Positions 1-12,825 of a DNA stretch of 64,000 nt are shown piece after piece. The notes under the pieces are model-generated. The model searched no databases, was not told the DNA's origin, and saw only the letters and a list, made by a program, of their open reading frames with translations. Within the stretch, counting starts at the first letter, position 1. The number at the start of each line of letters is the position of its first letter. Made by a program: the position numbers and the translations under genes. The stretch comes from Ficedula albicollis. Taxonomy: Eukaryota; Chordata; Aves; Passeriformes; Muscicapidae. Location of the stretch: the NCBI RefSeq assembly GCF_000247815.1, contig NC_021674.1, forward strand, positions 6,217,738 to 6,281,737, given 5' to 3'.

Positions 1-272
1 TGCATGGACTTGAGTCCTTGTCCAGTATTCCTAAGGACTTCTCCCTCTGTAAAGAATCATGGACAAAGTCCTAAGTATCTGTGTTGGTTTTATGTTGGTG
101 TCTCAGGAAATACTAGGTTGGTAAAGATTGTGGTGGTGCTGCTTATAAAAATACACTTGAGGTTTCAGTGCATACTGATTTACTTATCCTGCTTGGTTTG
201 GAAAAGCATTTAATAATTAGGTTAAAACAATTAAATTGGATATTATGAGCGCAGGATAGATTTCAAACATTC

Positions 273-370
273 TTTCTTCCCCTCAGTGTTACAAAATATT
301 ATTCTTGCAGTAACACCTTAGATTTCTTCCCCCCAGTGTTACAAAATATTATTCTTGCAGTAGCATCTTG
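273..370. repeat. 50-bp direct tandem duplication (2 copies)
   Basis: Copy 1 is 273-322 and copy 2 is 323-370, in direct orientation with a 50-base offset. Both contain TTTCTTCCCC followed by CAGTGTTACAAAATATTATT. They differ at only a few positions, such as CCCCTCAG against CCCCCCAG and TAACACC against TAGCATC, so the duplication is fairly young. There is no coding content. Confidence 0.93.
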
Positions 371-1986
371 GAGTCTGTTGAGCCGAGATTTTGGCTAAGT
401 TGAAAACAAAAGTTCAGCTGAGGTAGAACTTGGTGTCTTGGGACAGAGATTATGCAATGTACTTACAGCTGGGGGCTTAGCATCCATGGTCTTTTCAATG
501 AACAATTGTAGAAAATTTTATTGAAAATGCAGTATCGCATGATTCTTTAGTTATCCTTTTCTAATATGAAGTACTACAAAAAACCATTTTGAAAATCAGT
601 GACAAGGTGTCCAGGATGGGCGTGGAGTATTACAAAGAACTGTTTATCCAATTTTACTGTGTCACCTGAATATGAACTCTGGTACAGAACTTTTCAGAAA
701 AGGCAATCAGGTTTCTAACCCTCAGCAGAAGACAGATTCATCCATTTGAAAATGTTGTCTGCCTCCCCACTTGGGGATGCCTGACTTGAGGAAACACTCA
801 GCACCGTATAAAACCAGTTATGGCCTTAGGGTAGGAAGGGCTGCTGATCTCAGGGTGAGGGAGTTTCCCCTCTCCCTGTGTGGTCGGTGGGAGCACTGAG
901 TGCCATGAATTGCCCAAATGTGAGTCTGTGGAAAGCTGCACAGCTCCTGCTGTGACCAGGTGATGTGATCTCCTGAAAACTCATCCCCCCCTTGGCTTTC
1001 CAAACCTGTTCTGGTTTAATTGCTTCAAACATGCTGCAGGGCACAGCTCTAAGTTTGAACTTGTTAAATTTCAAATAAAATCTAAAATAAAATCTGAAAT
1101 AAATCTTTAATGATGTTCATACAGACTCTTCTTTTCTTACCTCCATAAGTATTTGTTTAGCCTTTCTACTTGAGCTTATTTTACCTTTTGAGCTGATGTT
1201 GTAGTTTATGTGAAAATTATTTCTTCTAGTTGAACTCCACAACTGCTGCTGAATTAGGACTTTACTCTAGTTAATATGTTCAAGCATACACTACTTCCTT
1301 TATTATTTTCTATCCTTTTTCTCAAACTTTTTGCTATAATTACAGTAAATGATTTCTTGGATTGCATGTTGAGAGAGCAGAATTGCTGTGCCAGCAGCCT
1401 TGTTTTATTCTTTTGCTGGCTCCTGAGGGTAATAAGATCTATGCACTCTACTAATTTTCTTACATACTTAGCTGCAATTGCAACCTTTAGTAATTATTTT
1501 TTAATTAACTCCAAAATATTGCATGAATAATGCAAAATTTTAAAAATGGAAAGATTAAAAAAGCTCAAAAGTATTTTTTGTTTCAGATCAATAAACATTA
1601 TTTCTTGGAATTTTTATATAAGGCATTTGTAGCATGGTGACATTAATGACCTGCACAGTTGTAGAAGTATCAGAAGTACGTTGTAAAAGAGAGCTTGGCA
1701 TTTAGATGGGGATCAAATTTATTTTCATAATTCGTAGTGAGAATTTCTTAGAGCCTTCGATATGATCCCTTTCTAATACCGAAACCTTTATTCTACTTCA
1801 CATTTTCTAGATGTTTCATTTTCAATTAACAGAAGTTGACTAAACACTGTTTCGTGCAAAACTCATTGAAATAAAGAATTGTATATATTTAGATATCAAC
1901 TTACAGATCAGTTGGGTGTAAAAAGGGGGCAGTAAATGTTTATGACCCTGAGAGAAGGCAACATAAAAAGCAGTTTTTACTAAACC

Positions 1987-2003
1987 CTGGTTTTGTTTTG
2001 CAG
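1987..2003 (+). promoter_or_regulatory. MACROD2: Splice acceptor of the MACROD2 exon
   Basis: A T-rich pyrimidine tract (CTGGTTTTGTTTTG) leads into CAG at 2001-2003. The exon starts at 2004. This choice puts the reading frame in phase 1, so the first residue, a valine, has its first base G in the previous exon, as expected for the MACROD2 Gly-Gly-Val-Asp junction. Confidence 0.93.
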
Positions 2004-2120
2004 TGGATGGCTGCATACACCGAGCTGCCGGGCCCTGCTTAGTGGCCGAGTGTCGCAACCTGAGCGGCTGTGAGACTGGACAGGCCAAAATCACCTGTGG
2101 ATACGACCTACCTGCAAAAT
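2004..2120 (+). CDS. MACROD2: MACROD2 internal coding exon (macro domain, catalytic loop)
   Basis: This exon encodes 38 complete residues plus a split codon at each end, in frame TG-GAT-GGC. The peptide begins (V)[18 protein letters not shown] and ends [12 protein letters not shown](Y). It matches the macro domain of MACROD2. The Cys in GPCL and in ITCGYDL favours MACROD2 over its paralogue MACROD1, which has GPLL and ITGGYRL. The family removes mono-ADP-ribose from acidic residues of proteins and hydrolyses O-acetyl-ADP-ribose. In human numbering, from memory, the exon covers V101 to Y140 and carries Asp102 and His106, implicated in catalysis. Both flanking introns are phase 1 and the exon is 117 bp, so skipping it would keep frame but remove the catalytic loop. 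The few differences from human (for example V for L in CLVAE, Q for H in TGQAK) are conservative. No other exon of the gene is seen in the window. Confidence 0.97.
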
Positions 2121-2130
2121 GTGAGTCAAG
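2121..2130 (+). promoter_or_regulatory. MACROD2: Splice donor of the MACROD2 exon
   Basis: The exon ends AAAAT and is followed by GTGAGTCAAG, a near-consensus U1 site (GTGAGT). The last exon base T is the first base of the tyrosine codon that follows Ala-Lys in MACROD2, giving a phase 1 intron. Confidence 0.95.
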
Positions 2131-5100
2131 CCTTTCTCAGCTCTCTTGTTTCCTTTCCTTTTCCTTGTTTTGCGGCTGGTGTGCACAGTTCATTTCCCTC
2201 TAGTCTTAATTCAACAGGGTATTCATTTTACAAAATTAGCAGTGGGGCTTAATTAAGCATGTTCTGTAATAATGTCTTCCCCTCAAAGCAATTCAGGCTT
2301 CTCTAAACGATTATTTCACCTGTGTTATCCGATGGAAACTTACATGGCTCTAAAACATAAAGCATCTTTCATGTTTGTTTTTTGCAAGCTAAAACCTATC
2401 CTTTCATATGCATAATAAAGGATTTGAAATGCTTTATGAAATATGAACAAAATATACATTATCATATTTAAGTTCCGTGGAGACAGTTTTTGGAAATGTT
2501 GCGTATTTGATGTTCTTCATGCAGATTCCTTGATTGTGAATACTTTGAGGGCCCAGGAGATCAAAGTGATGCATTGTGTTTTCAGCTGCTACGTAGTGTC
2601 TGATTGGCAATTACTGTGAAGGCATCTGTCACACTTCAGCTTTCGACAGAGTGTAGCTCAGTGCTGGAAAGTTTTTGCACTCTGCAAGTGGAATTGTCAG
2701 AATTTTTCTGCCTATTTCAAATAGGAAGATGGTTATTTGACTGTGTTGTGTAGATGTTGAGCTTGTCTTGGAACACACTAACATGTTGACAGCACATTGG
2801 TCAGCCAGTCTATTATGTGAGAATATGAAGTAGGAAATCTTTGCAAATTAGGATATCAGAGAATAGTGTATTAAGACACAAGGATACAAATACCAAGAAA
2901 GCATTGCAGACTTCATATAAATGTAATTCAAGTTCTCTTTTTTTTTTTTTTCTTTTTTTTTATTTGGGGGGATATGCAGGCTGCAGCAGGAACATGGCTC
3001 ATTCAAAAATATTTAGATCTGATATGAAAATTGTTTTCCCAGCAATGTTTTTGCTCTTGCTATGATGATGATGAGAGCTTCCAATTATTTCCTTGACAGT
3101 GGTAATTTCTATGTGCAAGAAAACTTTGCTATATTTTATATATAGTTTTATCACATGGTAATGATCACTTATGAAAGGCTAATTTGACTAGAGGTCAAGG
3201 AAATTGTTGAGGAAGTTTCAATGTGGTAGTTAGGTTGGGTTTGTATACCAAATCTTCACCAGATTCCCATTAAAGGGATAGGATTGCTGGTGACACATCA
3301 TAATTTACTCTGGTGGGGATGCTTAGTGTTTAATTCCTCACCTTTAACCAAAAAGTATCTCTGGAGGGACAGAAAAGCTGCTCCTCACGGGGTGCACAAT
3401 TCCTCCCATGTATTTTAGTGATGGAAATTAAATACAAAGTATCAAGGCAACAAACCAAAACGATTAGAAAATCCATTATCACTTGAAGTTGGAAATAACG
3501 CCTGTAACCAGGCATGGGGAAAAGCCAATATTCTTCTTAATCAGTATTCTTAGAAATTGAAATTGCATCAAAGCCATGTCTGTTTGTATTTGATTGTGCA
3601 TCAACATGAGAAGGGGAAAGGATACCTTTAACATCAACAGGGGGAGAAACATAAAATTTTCATGCAGACGCTGAGAATGAAAAACTCAGATTTCTTAGCT
3701 TTTTCCTCAAAATGTATTCATGTTCTCACCAAATGCTGTTTTCTTGTACTTTTGCCTCTACAAACTTTAGTTTGCTCATTAAATTATTGTACTTTAAACC
3801 ATATATGTGGAAGTGATCAAGCAGTCAAGACTGGTTTCATTTTTTAGACAGCTGTAAAGCTAGGGGTATCTTTTGTCACTCTGTCACTTAGTCTTAATAG
3901 TATGGCAGTTTAACAGTGGGAACTATTTTGCATTTGACTTTTGTGAGGAAAGCAGCTCTGTGACAGGAGGTCCAGACTCTCCCATCCAGATCTGCTGTGA
4001 CCCAAGGTTGTGTGCCAGCAGTTTGCTGAAGGTTATGGTTGACTGCTAACCTCCAACTTTCACAAGCAGTTTGCTTTTCATTGATCTGTTTGTGGGTAGG
4101 AGAAACAACTACAATAATCGATTAACACTTTTTTGAGTAGTGAACTATTTATTTATTTTTTAAATGCATTTCTTAGCATGTTGAATTGTTGTGCTTGGAT
4201 GGGGTTTTTTTTTGTTATTAACAGAATTCTAAAGTGTTACAATTCCGTTTCCTACCCTTGGGATTTTCCCATTTCAAGTCCTTGGTCCTGAAATTCTTTT
4301 CTTGGAAACAGTTTGCTGAATTCAGCAAAGCTGCTCTGGGATGCAGCAGCTTGTGTGTGCTGTATGATGCAGGACTTGGGCTTCAGCAAAGACTCCACCT
4401 TAAAAAAGTTTTAGTATTCAAAGATCATGCAGCATATTGCTTTGTTTTATTAACTCTTTGGAGGAAGCTGGGATTAAGTTTGGCACTGAGGGGAAGGTAT
4501 GCTTTGTTAGGTAGGTAGTAGTTGGTAAATAAAAACCACTCTGGCCATCTCCTTTATGATCTATTGTATTTTTATTGAGTACTTTGCTGTATTTGCTTAG
4601 GTTAAATAAGAGCTGGTCTCACAAATAACTTCTTCATAGTGGAAAAATTGAAAAATAATATCTGCCTGAAAAATGCAAAGATGTAGGATATAGGCTGTGA
4701 TTTGTTCTTGGTGCATCTGAGTCAGAAATCAGCTTGTGAAATACACAAGTAACAGCAAATGTTCAGGGAGAGAATATATACAATAGTTCATAATTCTCCT
4801 CAGCTCTTTATTGTAATAATGTGAACAGACCAAGATTAACATGTCTGTGGCCTGGAGATGTTTCTTTATGAACTTTTCAAGATATACACTTTTTTATGCC
4901 AAAAGGTATTCTGTTGGAAAATAGAAGTCAAATAGAGTTTTCTAATTACCAGTTAATGTAACATTCGGTACAGTTTTACAGAAATCAGTGTAATCACCAT
5001 CTGCCTCCTGTGCTGCAAAAGCCTACACAAAGCCCCCCCAAATGCCAACCAAGTTATTTGCTGAATACATAATTTGGTTGATGTCATCTATTGTTGTTTT

Positions 5101-5646
5101 TCAGCAAACACCTCTGCAGGCACCCAAGTTTCCATAGTGCTCTGGAGGGCTGAAAAAGGCAGTGCCTTTTGCTCTGAGATAGTTTCCTTTAATGCTGTCC
5201 CAGACCCATCATCAATTATTTAACTTCTGTACTTCATATTGTTGTTCCTCTTAAAAAACAATTCATTCTAAATATTGTACAGCTGATCTTCAAACATTGA
5301 GCAGTACTCTGGTTCTGACATGCTTTAAATAACAGATGAACAGTATCTGTTTAAAGCTCTACAAATGCTTGTTTTCTTTCTCGTTTGATTAATAGTCTCA
5401 GTTGGCTGTACTGGCAGAAAATGGTCTGGATGTAAATTGTGTTTATGGCTGGAACGAGGGGTCCATAACAGCTTTGTGGATTGTTATCTGCTTGCAGAGG
5501 TTCACTATAAAAAAGGACCCTGTCAGGACACATTAGAAAATAGAGTCCCATTCTGCCTGGTATTTAACAGGCCTAAAAACAATTGAAAACCAGAATGTAG
5601 TACCCTGACCTAGGCAGGAAAGGACCCCCAAACTAACTTTTTTTCT
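2131..5646. other. Intron sequence, no gene seen
   Basis: AT-rich intron DNA. It contains a T-rich tract at about 2938-2965 (T14, C, T9), a (ATG)4 microsatellite at 3062-3073 and many short chance open frames. I recognise no exon, RNA gene or transposon here. Confidence 0.75.
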
Positions 5647-5670
5647 ATTGTTACTAAGTCTAGTAACAAT
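5647..5670. other. Perfect short hairpin, 10-bp stem and 4-nt loop
   Basis: ATTGTTACTA at 5647-5656 is followed by the loop AGTC and the exact reverse complement TAGTAACAAT at 5661-5670. The stem is AT-rich. No function is known to me; it may be a chance inverted repeat. Confidence 0.8.
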
Positions 5671-6067
5671 TTCTTACTTTTTCTGAAAAATGTCTGATAA
5701 TAAAACTCCTAAAGCTAGGAAAATAAAATCTTACTGCCTCTAATATGGGCTAGAACCAACCATCAGTAAATCTGAAAGGTGGACTTTTGGTGGAGACACC
5801 TTGCTAGGCAGTTTCTTATACAATGGTTTATGTTCATAATAAATCTATAATATTTAGAATAATTTTTTTCTGTTTGCTTGACATTTTTAGTACTTTAAGC
5901 ACTGTCCCTGAGTAAATAGCATATAATAGAAAGTCTTCTGGTCCAAGATCAGCCTGGAGTAATAATGTGAATGTGCTCTGAGACAGTTCCTGCTGTGAAA
6001 TAAGTAGTTTGGAGAAGTGCTAGTATTAAACACAGTAGGAGGAATCAGCTTTTAAATTTGTTTAATC

Positions 6068-6109
6068 AGATTAAAAAGTGGAGATTAAAAAGTAGAGATT
6101 AAAAAGTGT
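6068..6109. repeat. 14-bp tandem repeat, 3 copies
   Basis: Three direct copies of AGATTAAAAAGTGG-like units start at 6068, 6082 and 6096, with single-base differences near the end of each unit. This is a small minisatellite-like repeat in the intron. Confidence 0.9.
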
Positions 6110-9100
6110 GCTTCTGTTATGCAGACATAATTTCCAGTCTTTAAAAGATGAATATTTGCAGGGTATTATTTTAAAGTAAGGCTGTAATGGTACTGATTTT
6201 TAAATTCTCCTAATTTTCTTGGAGATGAGTTTGCAGAGCTGTAATTAAAAGGTTGATTTATGCAGAAATGGAACTCCAAAGCTCTGCTGTACCATGAAAC
6301 TGGCCAGGTAGAAGAACGGGGCATAATGTTCAAGGATATTTTTCAGATTTCCAGGATTCCCCAAAGAAATTTGTGTACTTATTTTTATTACCTTGTTTAT
6401 TAAACAATACAGAAGTGTTGTTACAAGTTATTCTAAATTTCTGATATGTGAGGGTTAAAGAGCTGCTTTCCTCTGTATGGTTCTGATGGTTGTTTAGTTT
6501 GCTACCTCCCTATTTATTCTGGTAAAAGGTAAGTCTGGGAATTTAAAAATGTGTCTGGAAATTGGAAAGGAAGGTGTAAAAGTGAACACCATGTGGACAA
6601 GACAGGTTGCTTAGAGAAGACTGACTTTGGCTACTAACTTTCACTTGGTCAAGATCCTTGATCTTCTGCCACAGTTGATGCATAATTGACTGAAGTTTGA
6701 AATTTCAGTTAAAAAGGTACAGCCTAAGGTGACACAGTCATTAATGGCATATAAACACATAAAAGTTAGGAAAGTTTTCCAGCAGAGATGTATTTCTACT
6801 CTTTATGTCAGATGAGAAGCCTCCCATTATTGTCAGCCATGTGCCCAAACTGCATGACACCTCCTGGGAAGGCAATATATAGCTGGAAAAACTCAGGGAT
6901 TTCCTGAAGCAGCACTGAGCTGCAGCAGCTCTTTGCCATCCCTTTAAATCATTGTCATTGCTGATACATTAAAAAACAATTTGAAAATTAAGCAAAGCTA
7001 GTTATTACTAATCGAAACTCCAAGACCTGTTTTTCTTGCGAGATATTTTTCTTTTTCAGATTCCTTTGGGAAAGGTTTTCTTTATAGTTAACAAAACCAC
7101 TTACCACATATTTATGTGTTTTGCTTCAGAGTGGTTTCTGGGTTACAAGGCTTTTTTTAATGTGATCATATTATGTTTTTTATTACCATTTGGAAAGTAA
7201 GTGATGTCGTGTCTTTATTGTGCTTTAATTTGATCTAATTGGCTCCAGTCATCTTAATGACCTGCTGTATTCACCATGAACACCCATACATGCCTATGTT
7301 GTGAATGTGCTGGAAGGAAAGTATTAATGATTACTTCTTTGGTCCTAAAACCTCCTTAGGTTTTAGAGAGGGTTTTATTGTAAAGCTTTACAGCTTGTCT
7401 CTTCCTTAGGTGCAGCCCCACACCCTACACACATATGAAAAGAGAGAAGTCAGGACTCCTGGGGATGATGGGGAATGCATTTATCAACTTCAGCTAAACA
7501 AGTTCAAACTATCAACTTCAGCTAATCTTCTTTCAGGGTCTGTCATCAGTTTGGGAGGAAAAGGGACAAGTGCTGTAGCTACCAGAGGTTATGAATCAAC
7601 AAGAATCTTCCCTCACAAGAGTATATGATCTGTGTCCTTGGATTTGAGCCTAGCTCATGACATTCTTTTTAATGGATAGATTCTTTAAAATTTAATTTGT
7701 GAATGGACCCAAGCCTGTGTTTGGCAGTGTTCTCTGCAGTGTCATGCTGTGGTTAACTCATGGCATGCTCTGCTGGAAGCTGTCGTTTCACATCTAATTG
7801 TTTGGTTACAAATGTATGTGTTGTGGCTAAAGGAAATGTTTTACTATCGATCCTCACTGCTAAATCTAAATCCTCCTCTTCTGGGCATCACTTGTTACAA
7901 TCTGGTCACTGAGTACTGAACTCCAGGACAGAAGTGGGCATTGAGAAATTTTAGAGAAGCCCTGAGCCATTTGCTCAGTAATTGGGTCCACCCTTGGCAA
8001 AAATACAACGTGTGTGTTAATATGCTGTAAAAACCTGATGCCATGAATTTCCCTTTCTGGCCTTATTTCTGTAATTCTGGACAGCTGCATTTTCTGCAAA
8101 GGTCTGATTTTTGTTACTGAAGGCAGTCACAGAACTGAGTTTGCAGTGTGTGGTGTGTTTGGGACAGCAGCCTGCCCTGTTTATCACAGTTGTTTGGCAT
8201 CAGCATCCAGCACCGTCTGGAAACCCCCTCGATGGAACAGAGAGTGAGTTACAAGGTGTAAACACTTTCCTAATGCTTCATTTATGTGGAAGGTACTATT
8301 TTAAATATCTCCTAATTAGGTGCAAAATAATTTGCTGGAATATGCCTTTCCACACTCGTGGTATAGAGTCATTCCTCAGGTATGCTAGTGCTGGAGTAGA
8401 ATGTTGTGACCCTTAAGGCTAATATATTTTATTTCCTCCATACTTGGATATAGTTGGTCCTTTTTACTGAAATAATAATAAAAAGAAGAAAAAGTCTAAA
8501 GTGTGGCAGAAAAATAAACAAAATTCCCATCACTACAGATAGCTGACATTGAGAAGGGGTTAGAATGGAGATATTTATACTCCTTTAAGTGCAGTGGTTG
8601 CTGCTCCCACTCTAATATGTTCCCTCAGTAGTCAAAGCCAATGCTCAGTACTTGAAAATTAATCTTTGATGCATGAGATTTTGTCTGCCTGAATTTTGCT
8701 TGTCTCATTTTAAATGGTGATAGAAATTGCTTACTGTAGTAAAACACAACATTAACCTCAGAGTGTGTTGGCACTTCGTGATTTATGCTGGTTTAGTCTC
8801 TGATAAATATGCAGCCTGTCTCCCAAACCTGGATTTAGCTTATAAAGTGTGTTGGCACAGGCTTGGGGCTCAAATTAGTTCACTAACTGCTGATCCTTCA
8901 TTTCCCTAGGGTAGCAAAAAGGTTTAAAATTGGAGCCCCTCAGAGGTCATTACCCTCATATCATTTATTCAGATTAATAATAATTATATGATTGTATCTG
9001 GAATGTTTTAAAAACAGTACAGCCTAATTTTCTTTCTTGAAAGCAAAGAATAGGATTCATTTTTGTGCTGAAACTGCACATTATGCAGCCAAAAATATGA

Positions 9101-9788
9101 GGAATTATTTGCAAATGGAAGTAATCAGATTGTAAGTAACAAATAAGGATTTTCTTTCTACTGTTTTGAAATAAAGCAGAAGGAATAATATGAAGCTGGA
9201 AGGTGCTGTGATATTTTTGGAGTTCTTCACTCCCCCACAAACCTCACAGTTGAAGCTTAAAGGTGCTAATTTGGTTTTGGGGATTTTTTTTCCTGATTAT
9301 GTTTTGAAGGAATAATACAGACAAAAAGACAGGACTGTTTTGTGAGCTCTTTATCTGTAATGTAATTGCTTTAGACCAGGCTTAAGTGGATAGGATGAGA
9401 TCTTTGTTGCACCCATCAGAGGAATTTTTAGGCTGTTCCACGTAAAAATGTTTTGATCTATATACTTAGGGGATTTTTTTGGTGAAAACTAAGGTCAAAC
9501 ATTTGAAACATTTTTCTTTAGGAAGAAAATAGCAGGTGTGAGACTGTGGGGTATAAATAATGTTTTAATTGCTGTAGGAAGGAATCTAAATACTGATTAA
9601 TCAGATAGTAAAAGCAAGTAAAATGGGTATTATTTTACATGTTGAAGATGCTGTTTCACTACTGGTGAAAAGATAATATAATCCAGAATGTTTTGCTTTC
9701 AAGTATGGGGATCAAATTCACGTGGATTTTTTTTGTTGTTGCTGTTCAGCACTAGAAATTAGTTCCCCCTTTATTTTAGATTTGTGAT
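6110..9788. other. Intron sequence, no gene seen
   Basis: AT-rich intron DNA with no recognisable gene or transposon. Minor items are a repeated phrase TATCAACTTCAGCTAA at about 7480-7525 and a small AAT microsatellite near 8472-8482. Open frames of up to about 100 residues on either strand show no known domain. Confidence 0.7.
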
Positions 9789-9948
9789 AGCTTCCCCCTT
9801 TTCTTAATACTGCCTTCACACAGATTTTTTTTCTTATTTTTGGACTCGTCATTCAAGCTGAAGACCATATAGCTTCCCCCTTTTCTTAATACTGCCTTCA
9901 AACAGATTTTTTTCTTATTTTTGGACTCGTCATGCAAGTTGAAGACCA
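9789..9948. repeat. 82-bp direct tandem duplication (2 copies)
   Basis: Copy 1 (9789-9870) and copy 2 (9871-9948) both start AGCTTCCCCCTTTTCTTAAT and share TTTTTGGACTCGTCAT. They differ by a few substitutions (TTCACACAG against TTCAAACAG, CATTCAAGC against CATGCAAGT) and by T-tract length. Each copy carries a long pyrimidine-rich segment. Confidence 0.95.
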
Positions 9949-12825
9949 CTCACTAGGATTTTTTTATTAATTTCTTATAGCTCTCAGATTAATTTCTTCC
10001 TTGTTTGGTATTTGTGAGTTTTCAGTGATGTTTATGAAGATTCTTGAGTTGTCATCAGTGATCTTTTACCTTTTTCAAACATATATAAAGCCAAAGCAAG
10101 GGATGGAGGAGACCCATTTACGTTACTGTATATCAGATTATTTACACCAGCGCATTTCTTGCAGCTGTTGTACCATTTATTCTCCTCTGAATAGATGGCA
10201 TTATCTTTTGCATTATTAGCTGATAAGTAAAAATAGATTCTGGACGTGGTTTATTTTTGGCCATTTACAGACTACTTGGAGAAGTTTTTAATGGTTGTGG
10301 TACAGGGTTCTCAGCTTGCTGGACTTGGACTGAAGTTTCACTGCTGGGAATACAGAGGAGCTTTGAGCTCCGTCATCTGCAGGGCACAGCAGTCTGATCT
10401 GGGATTTAGACTTTTTTGGATGTCTTTAAATGTTAACAGAAAACCCAAACTGTGATTTAAAAGACTCAGCAAGGGACTGAAAATAGTTCCAGGACCAATT
10501 TTAGGAGGAAACTATTAATGAAAGATCTAATACTCTAAATTTTTGATGGCTGTTTCTGCTCATGTGTTGGTTTGTAGGTGAGTATCATTTGTATAATATG
10601 AATTATGCAGTAGGAAGCTAGAAGAAATTATTAACTGAACAACTATCACAAACTTTGAATTACACCTTTTTACATGCCCTTACTTAGCTACTTGTCATGA
10701 TATGAATCTCTCTTCTGGCTCCTTGAGAAAGTGAGTTATACTGAATTTCCTTCAACACAGTGGGCTGACGTATTCCTAGTGATACGTCAGAGAGATGGAC
10801 AGAGAAATGTCTGACCATCTTAATGTTTCAACATGACAATGTGTTGGAGCTTCACTGCACTCTAAGTATGGTTCCTATTTAGTTTTTCAATAAAAATAGC
10901 TGGTAGCTTTCCAAGGCTTATAAATAAATACATACATACATAAATGTGAAATGGTTTGCAGCACTGAAAATAACCCCTTTGATATCTGATTACATCTATG
11001 TCTGTCTGGATCACTTTTTTCTTTTTTTTGCAACTTCCTCACTACACTTTCAGTATAATTTTATACAATGTTTTCATTAGAATTAGAACACGTGGGTTTG
11101 CTTTGAGAAAGTAAGAATACAATAAGAATATTGTTAAAATATCTCAGTCTTCATGGACTGTAAACAGCAGGTCATCAAGACAAGACTTTAAATTGTTTGA
11201 ACACAACAGTTTCTATTGAAGTGTTTTTGTTTTAACAGCTGCATTACTCAATTTTAATCCTCCAACAGAACTGGGGAAGCTCCACATGTATTTATATGTG
11301 GCACAGAGAGGGGAGAAAAAAACCCTTGAGACTTTAAGAGGTGTCATGGACCCAAAATAATGTCATGTAAATACACTCTGAAAGCCCACAGTTTTGAAAA
11401 TCACAATTCAATCAAGTAAGATTGCATTTATGTCACGTATAATCCTGTCAGAGGTGTAATCTTGTTCAAAACAACTTTTTTTTCTCCCCCGCCCAAAATG
11501 AAGCTGAAATGGTCCCAGGGAAGACTTAGTTTGAAATTAGTTTGTTGCAATACAGCCCTATTCATTAGAAAATGAAAGTGAAGTTAATGCAAAATTGACT
11601 GGGAAGCCATGGGCATTGTTGGATTTCTTTCACTTTAGAGAGTTGAACAAAACAAATAAGCAAAAAAAGTTACTGTAAATCACAATCTTCCACTTGGCAA
11701 AGAAAGATAATTTCTGAGAATGAGTTTTGCCTTTGAATGTTTGGCCCTAGCAAAAGGAAGGATATAAAGCTCCAGAACTGCAGATCCCTGCTGTGTGGGC
11801 TTTTTTGTTTTTTTTTTCCCCACAGGACATAAGAACTCCTCTCTTGTTGTGATTTATTGCTAAGGAATGTCTATTACCTGCCTTGCTTAGGGACTACCAC
11901 TGTGTTAGCTTGGGAATAATTAGGGTAGAAGTAAAGAAACCTTTATTATACAGGTTTCCCACCATGGGGAATTCAAAGGCATCAGAGAAGAGGCAGAAGA
12001 TCCCTGATGGAGATTTCTGAGTCTATCAGATACATGGATGTCCTTTTGCACCTACACATCCATAAGTCCTTTTTCTTTATGGAACTTCAGTTTTAAGGTT
12101 GGAGTATCTGGGGTTCTCTCTGCCTTCCCCAGACACTTTTTGTCCAGTTAATGTGACTTGTAACACTTTTAAGATCTCTAAAACCACAGTAAGATTTCCT
12201 TTCTTTTTTTTTGCTCCCTGTCTCTTTGTTGTTGGTTTGAGACAAGGCTTTTTTTAGCTTTCCTACCAGCTGGTTGTGTCAAAAAGAGCAGTTAGTTCAT
12301 GGGTCAGAGAATCCCTTGTGATCATACACAGAGGGTGAGGCTGAAAATGAGAAAGGACTTCTTTGGTCTTTTTTTTTAGTAACAATATTTTAGAGGCCCA
12401 ATGACCATGAATCAGAAATGAGTAAACACGAATGAGTAAATCCCCTGTATGGCAGACACAGCATTTCTGAAAGGAAATCCTCTAAGGTGGAACAAACCCT
12501 CACCTCCTATACAAAAGAGCTGGGGAGCTCTGGCCTTTTTCACGTGTTGTGATGCTGCTTGGTGTGTTGTGTTTGGCAGTAGCAGATGAAGAAATTGTAT
12601 CTTCAGAGCTCATTCCACTGCTCCTCCCAAACAGCTCAGAGTCACCCTCATGCCTGCAGGGATGCAAAATTTTAAGTGCTTGTTTAAAATTAAAAAATAC
12701 CCCTCCGTGTGTGTAACCCACACTAGACACATGGATTAGCATGACAACGATGGGAAGGAAAAAGTTCCCAAATCTGACTTAGTCTGACTGTTTTTTATTA
12801 AGAAAGGAACATTTAGTTTTTGAAA
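9949..12825. other. Intron sequence, no gene seen
   Basis: AT-rich intron DNA. It holds a small CATA microsatellite near 10928-10942, the hairpin listed separately at 10765-10790 and several T tracts. I recognise no exon or transposable element. Confidence 0.7.
10765..10790. promoter_or_regulatory. Inverted repeat with two CRE-like half sites
   Basis: CTGACGTAT (10765-10773) and its exact reverse complement ATACGTCAG (10782-10790) flank an 8-base spacer, TCCTAGTG. Each arm contains TGACG/CGTCA, the half site recognised by CREB/ATF-type bZIP proteins. The symmetry and the rare CpGs are visible in the sequence; a regulatory role is only inference. It could be a chance palindrome. Confidence 0.4.

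Larger units (their letters stand above)
1..2003 (+). other. MACROD2: MACROD2 intron, 3' part (upstream of the exon)
   Basis: This is the last 2 kb of the intron that ends at the splice acceptor before the exon at 2004. It is AT-rich and CpG-poor. It holds a 50-bp tandem duplication near the start and a short A-rich imperfect repeat around 1074-1108. The small open frames on both strands here have no recognisable domain and are no longer than expected by chance. I see no promoter, CpG island or other exon. The assignment as intron follows from the exon downstream. Confidence 0.9.

Noticed and set aside
2003..2203. The MACROD2 exon read as a standalone 66-codon gene starting at GTG
   Set aside because: The GTG is made of the last intron base and the exon start. 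The similarity to MACROD2 stops exactly at the donor GTGAGT, and the rest is intron.
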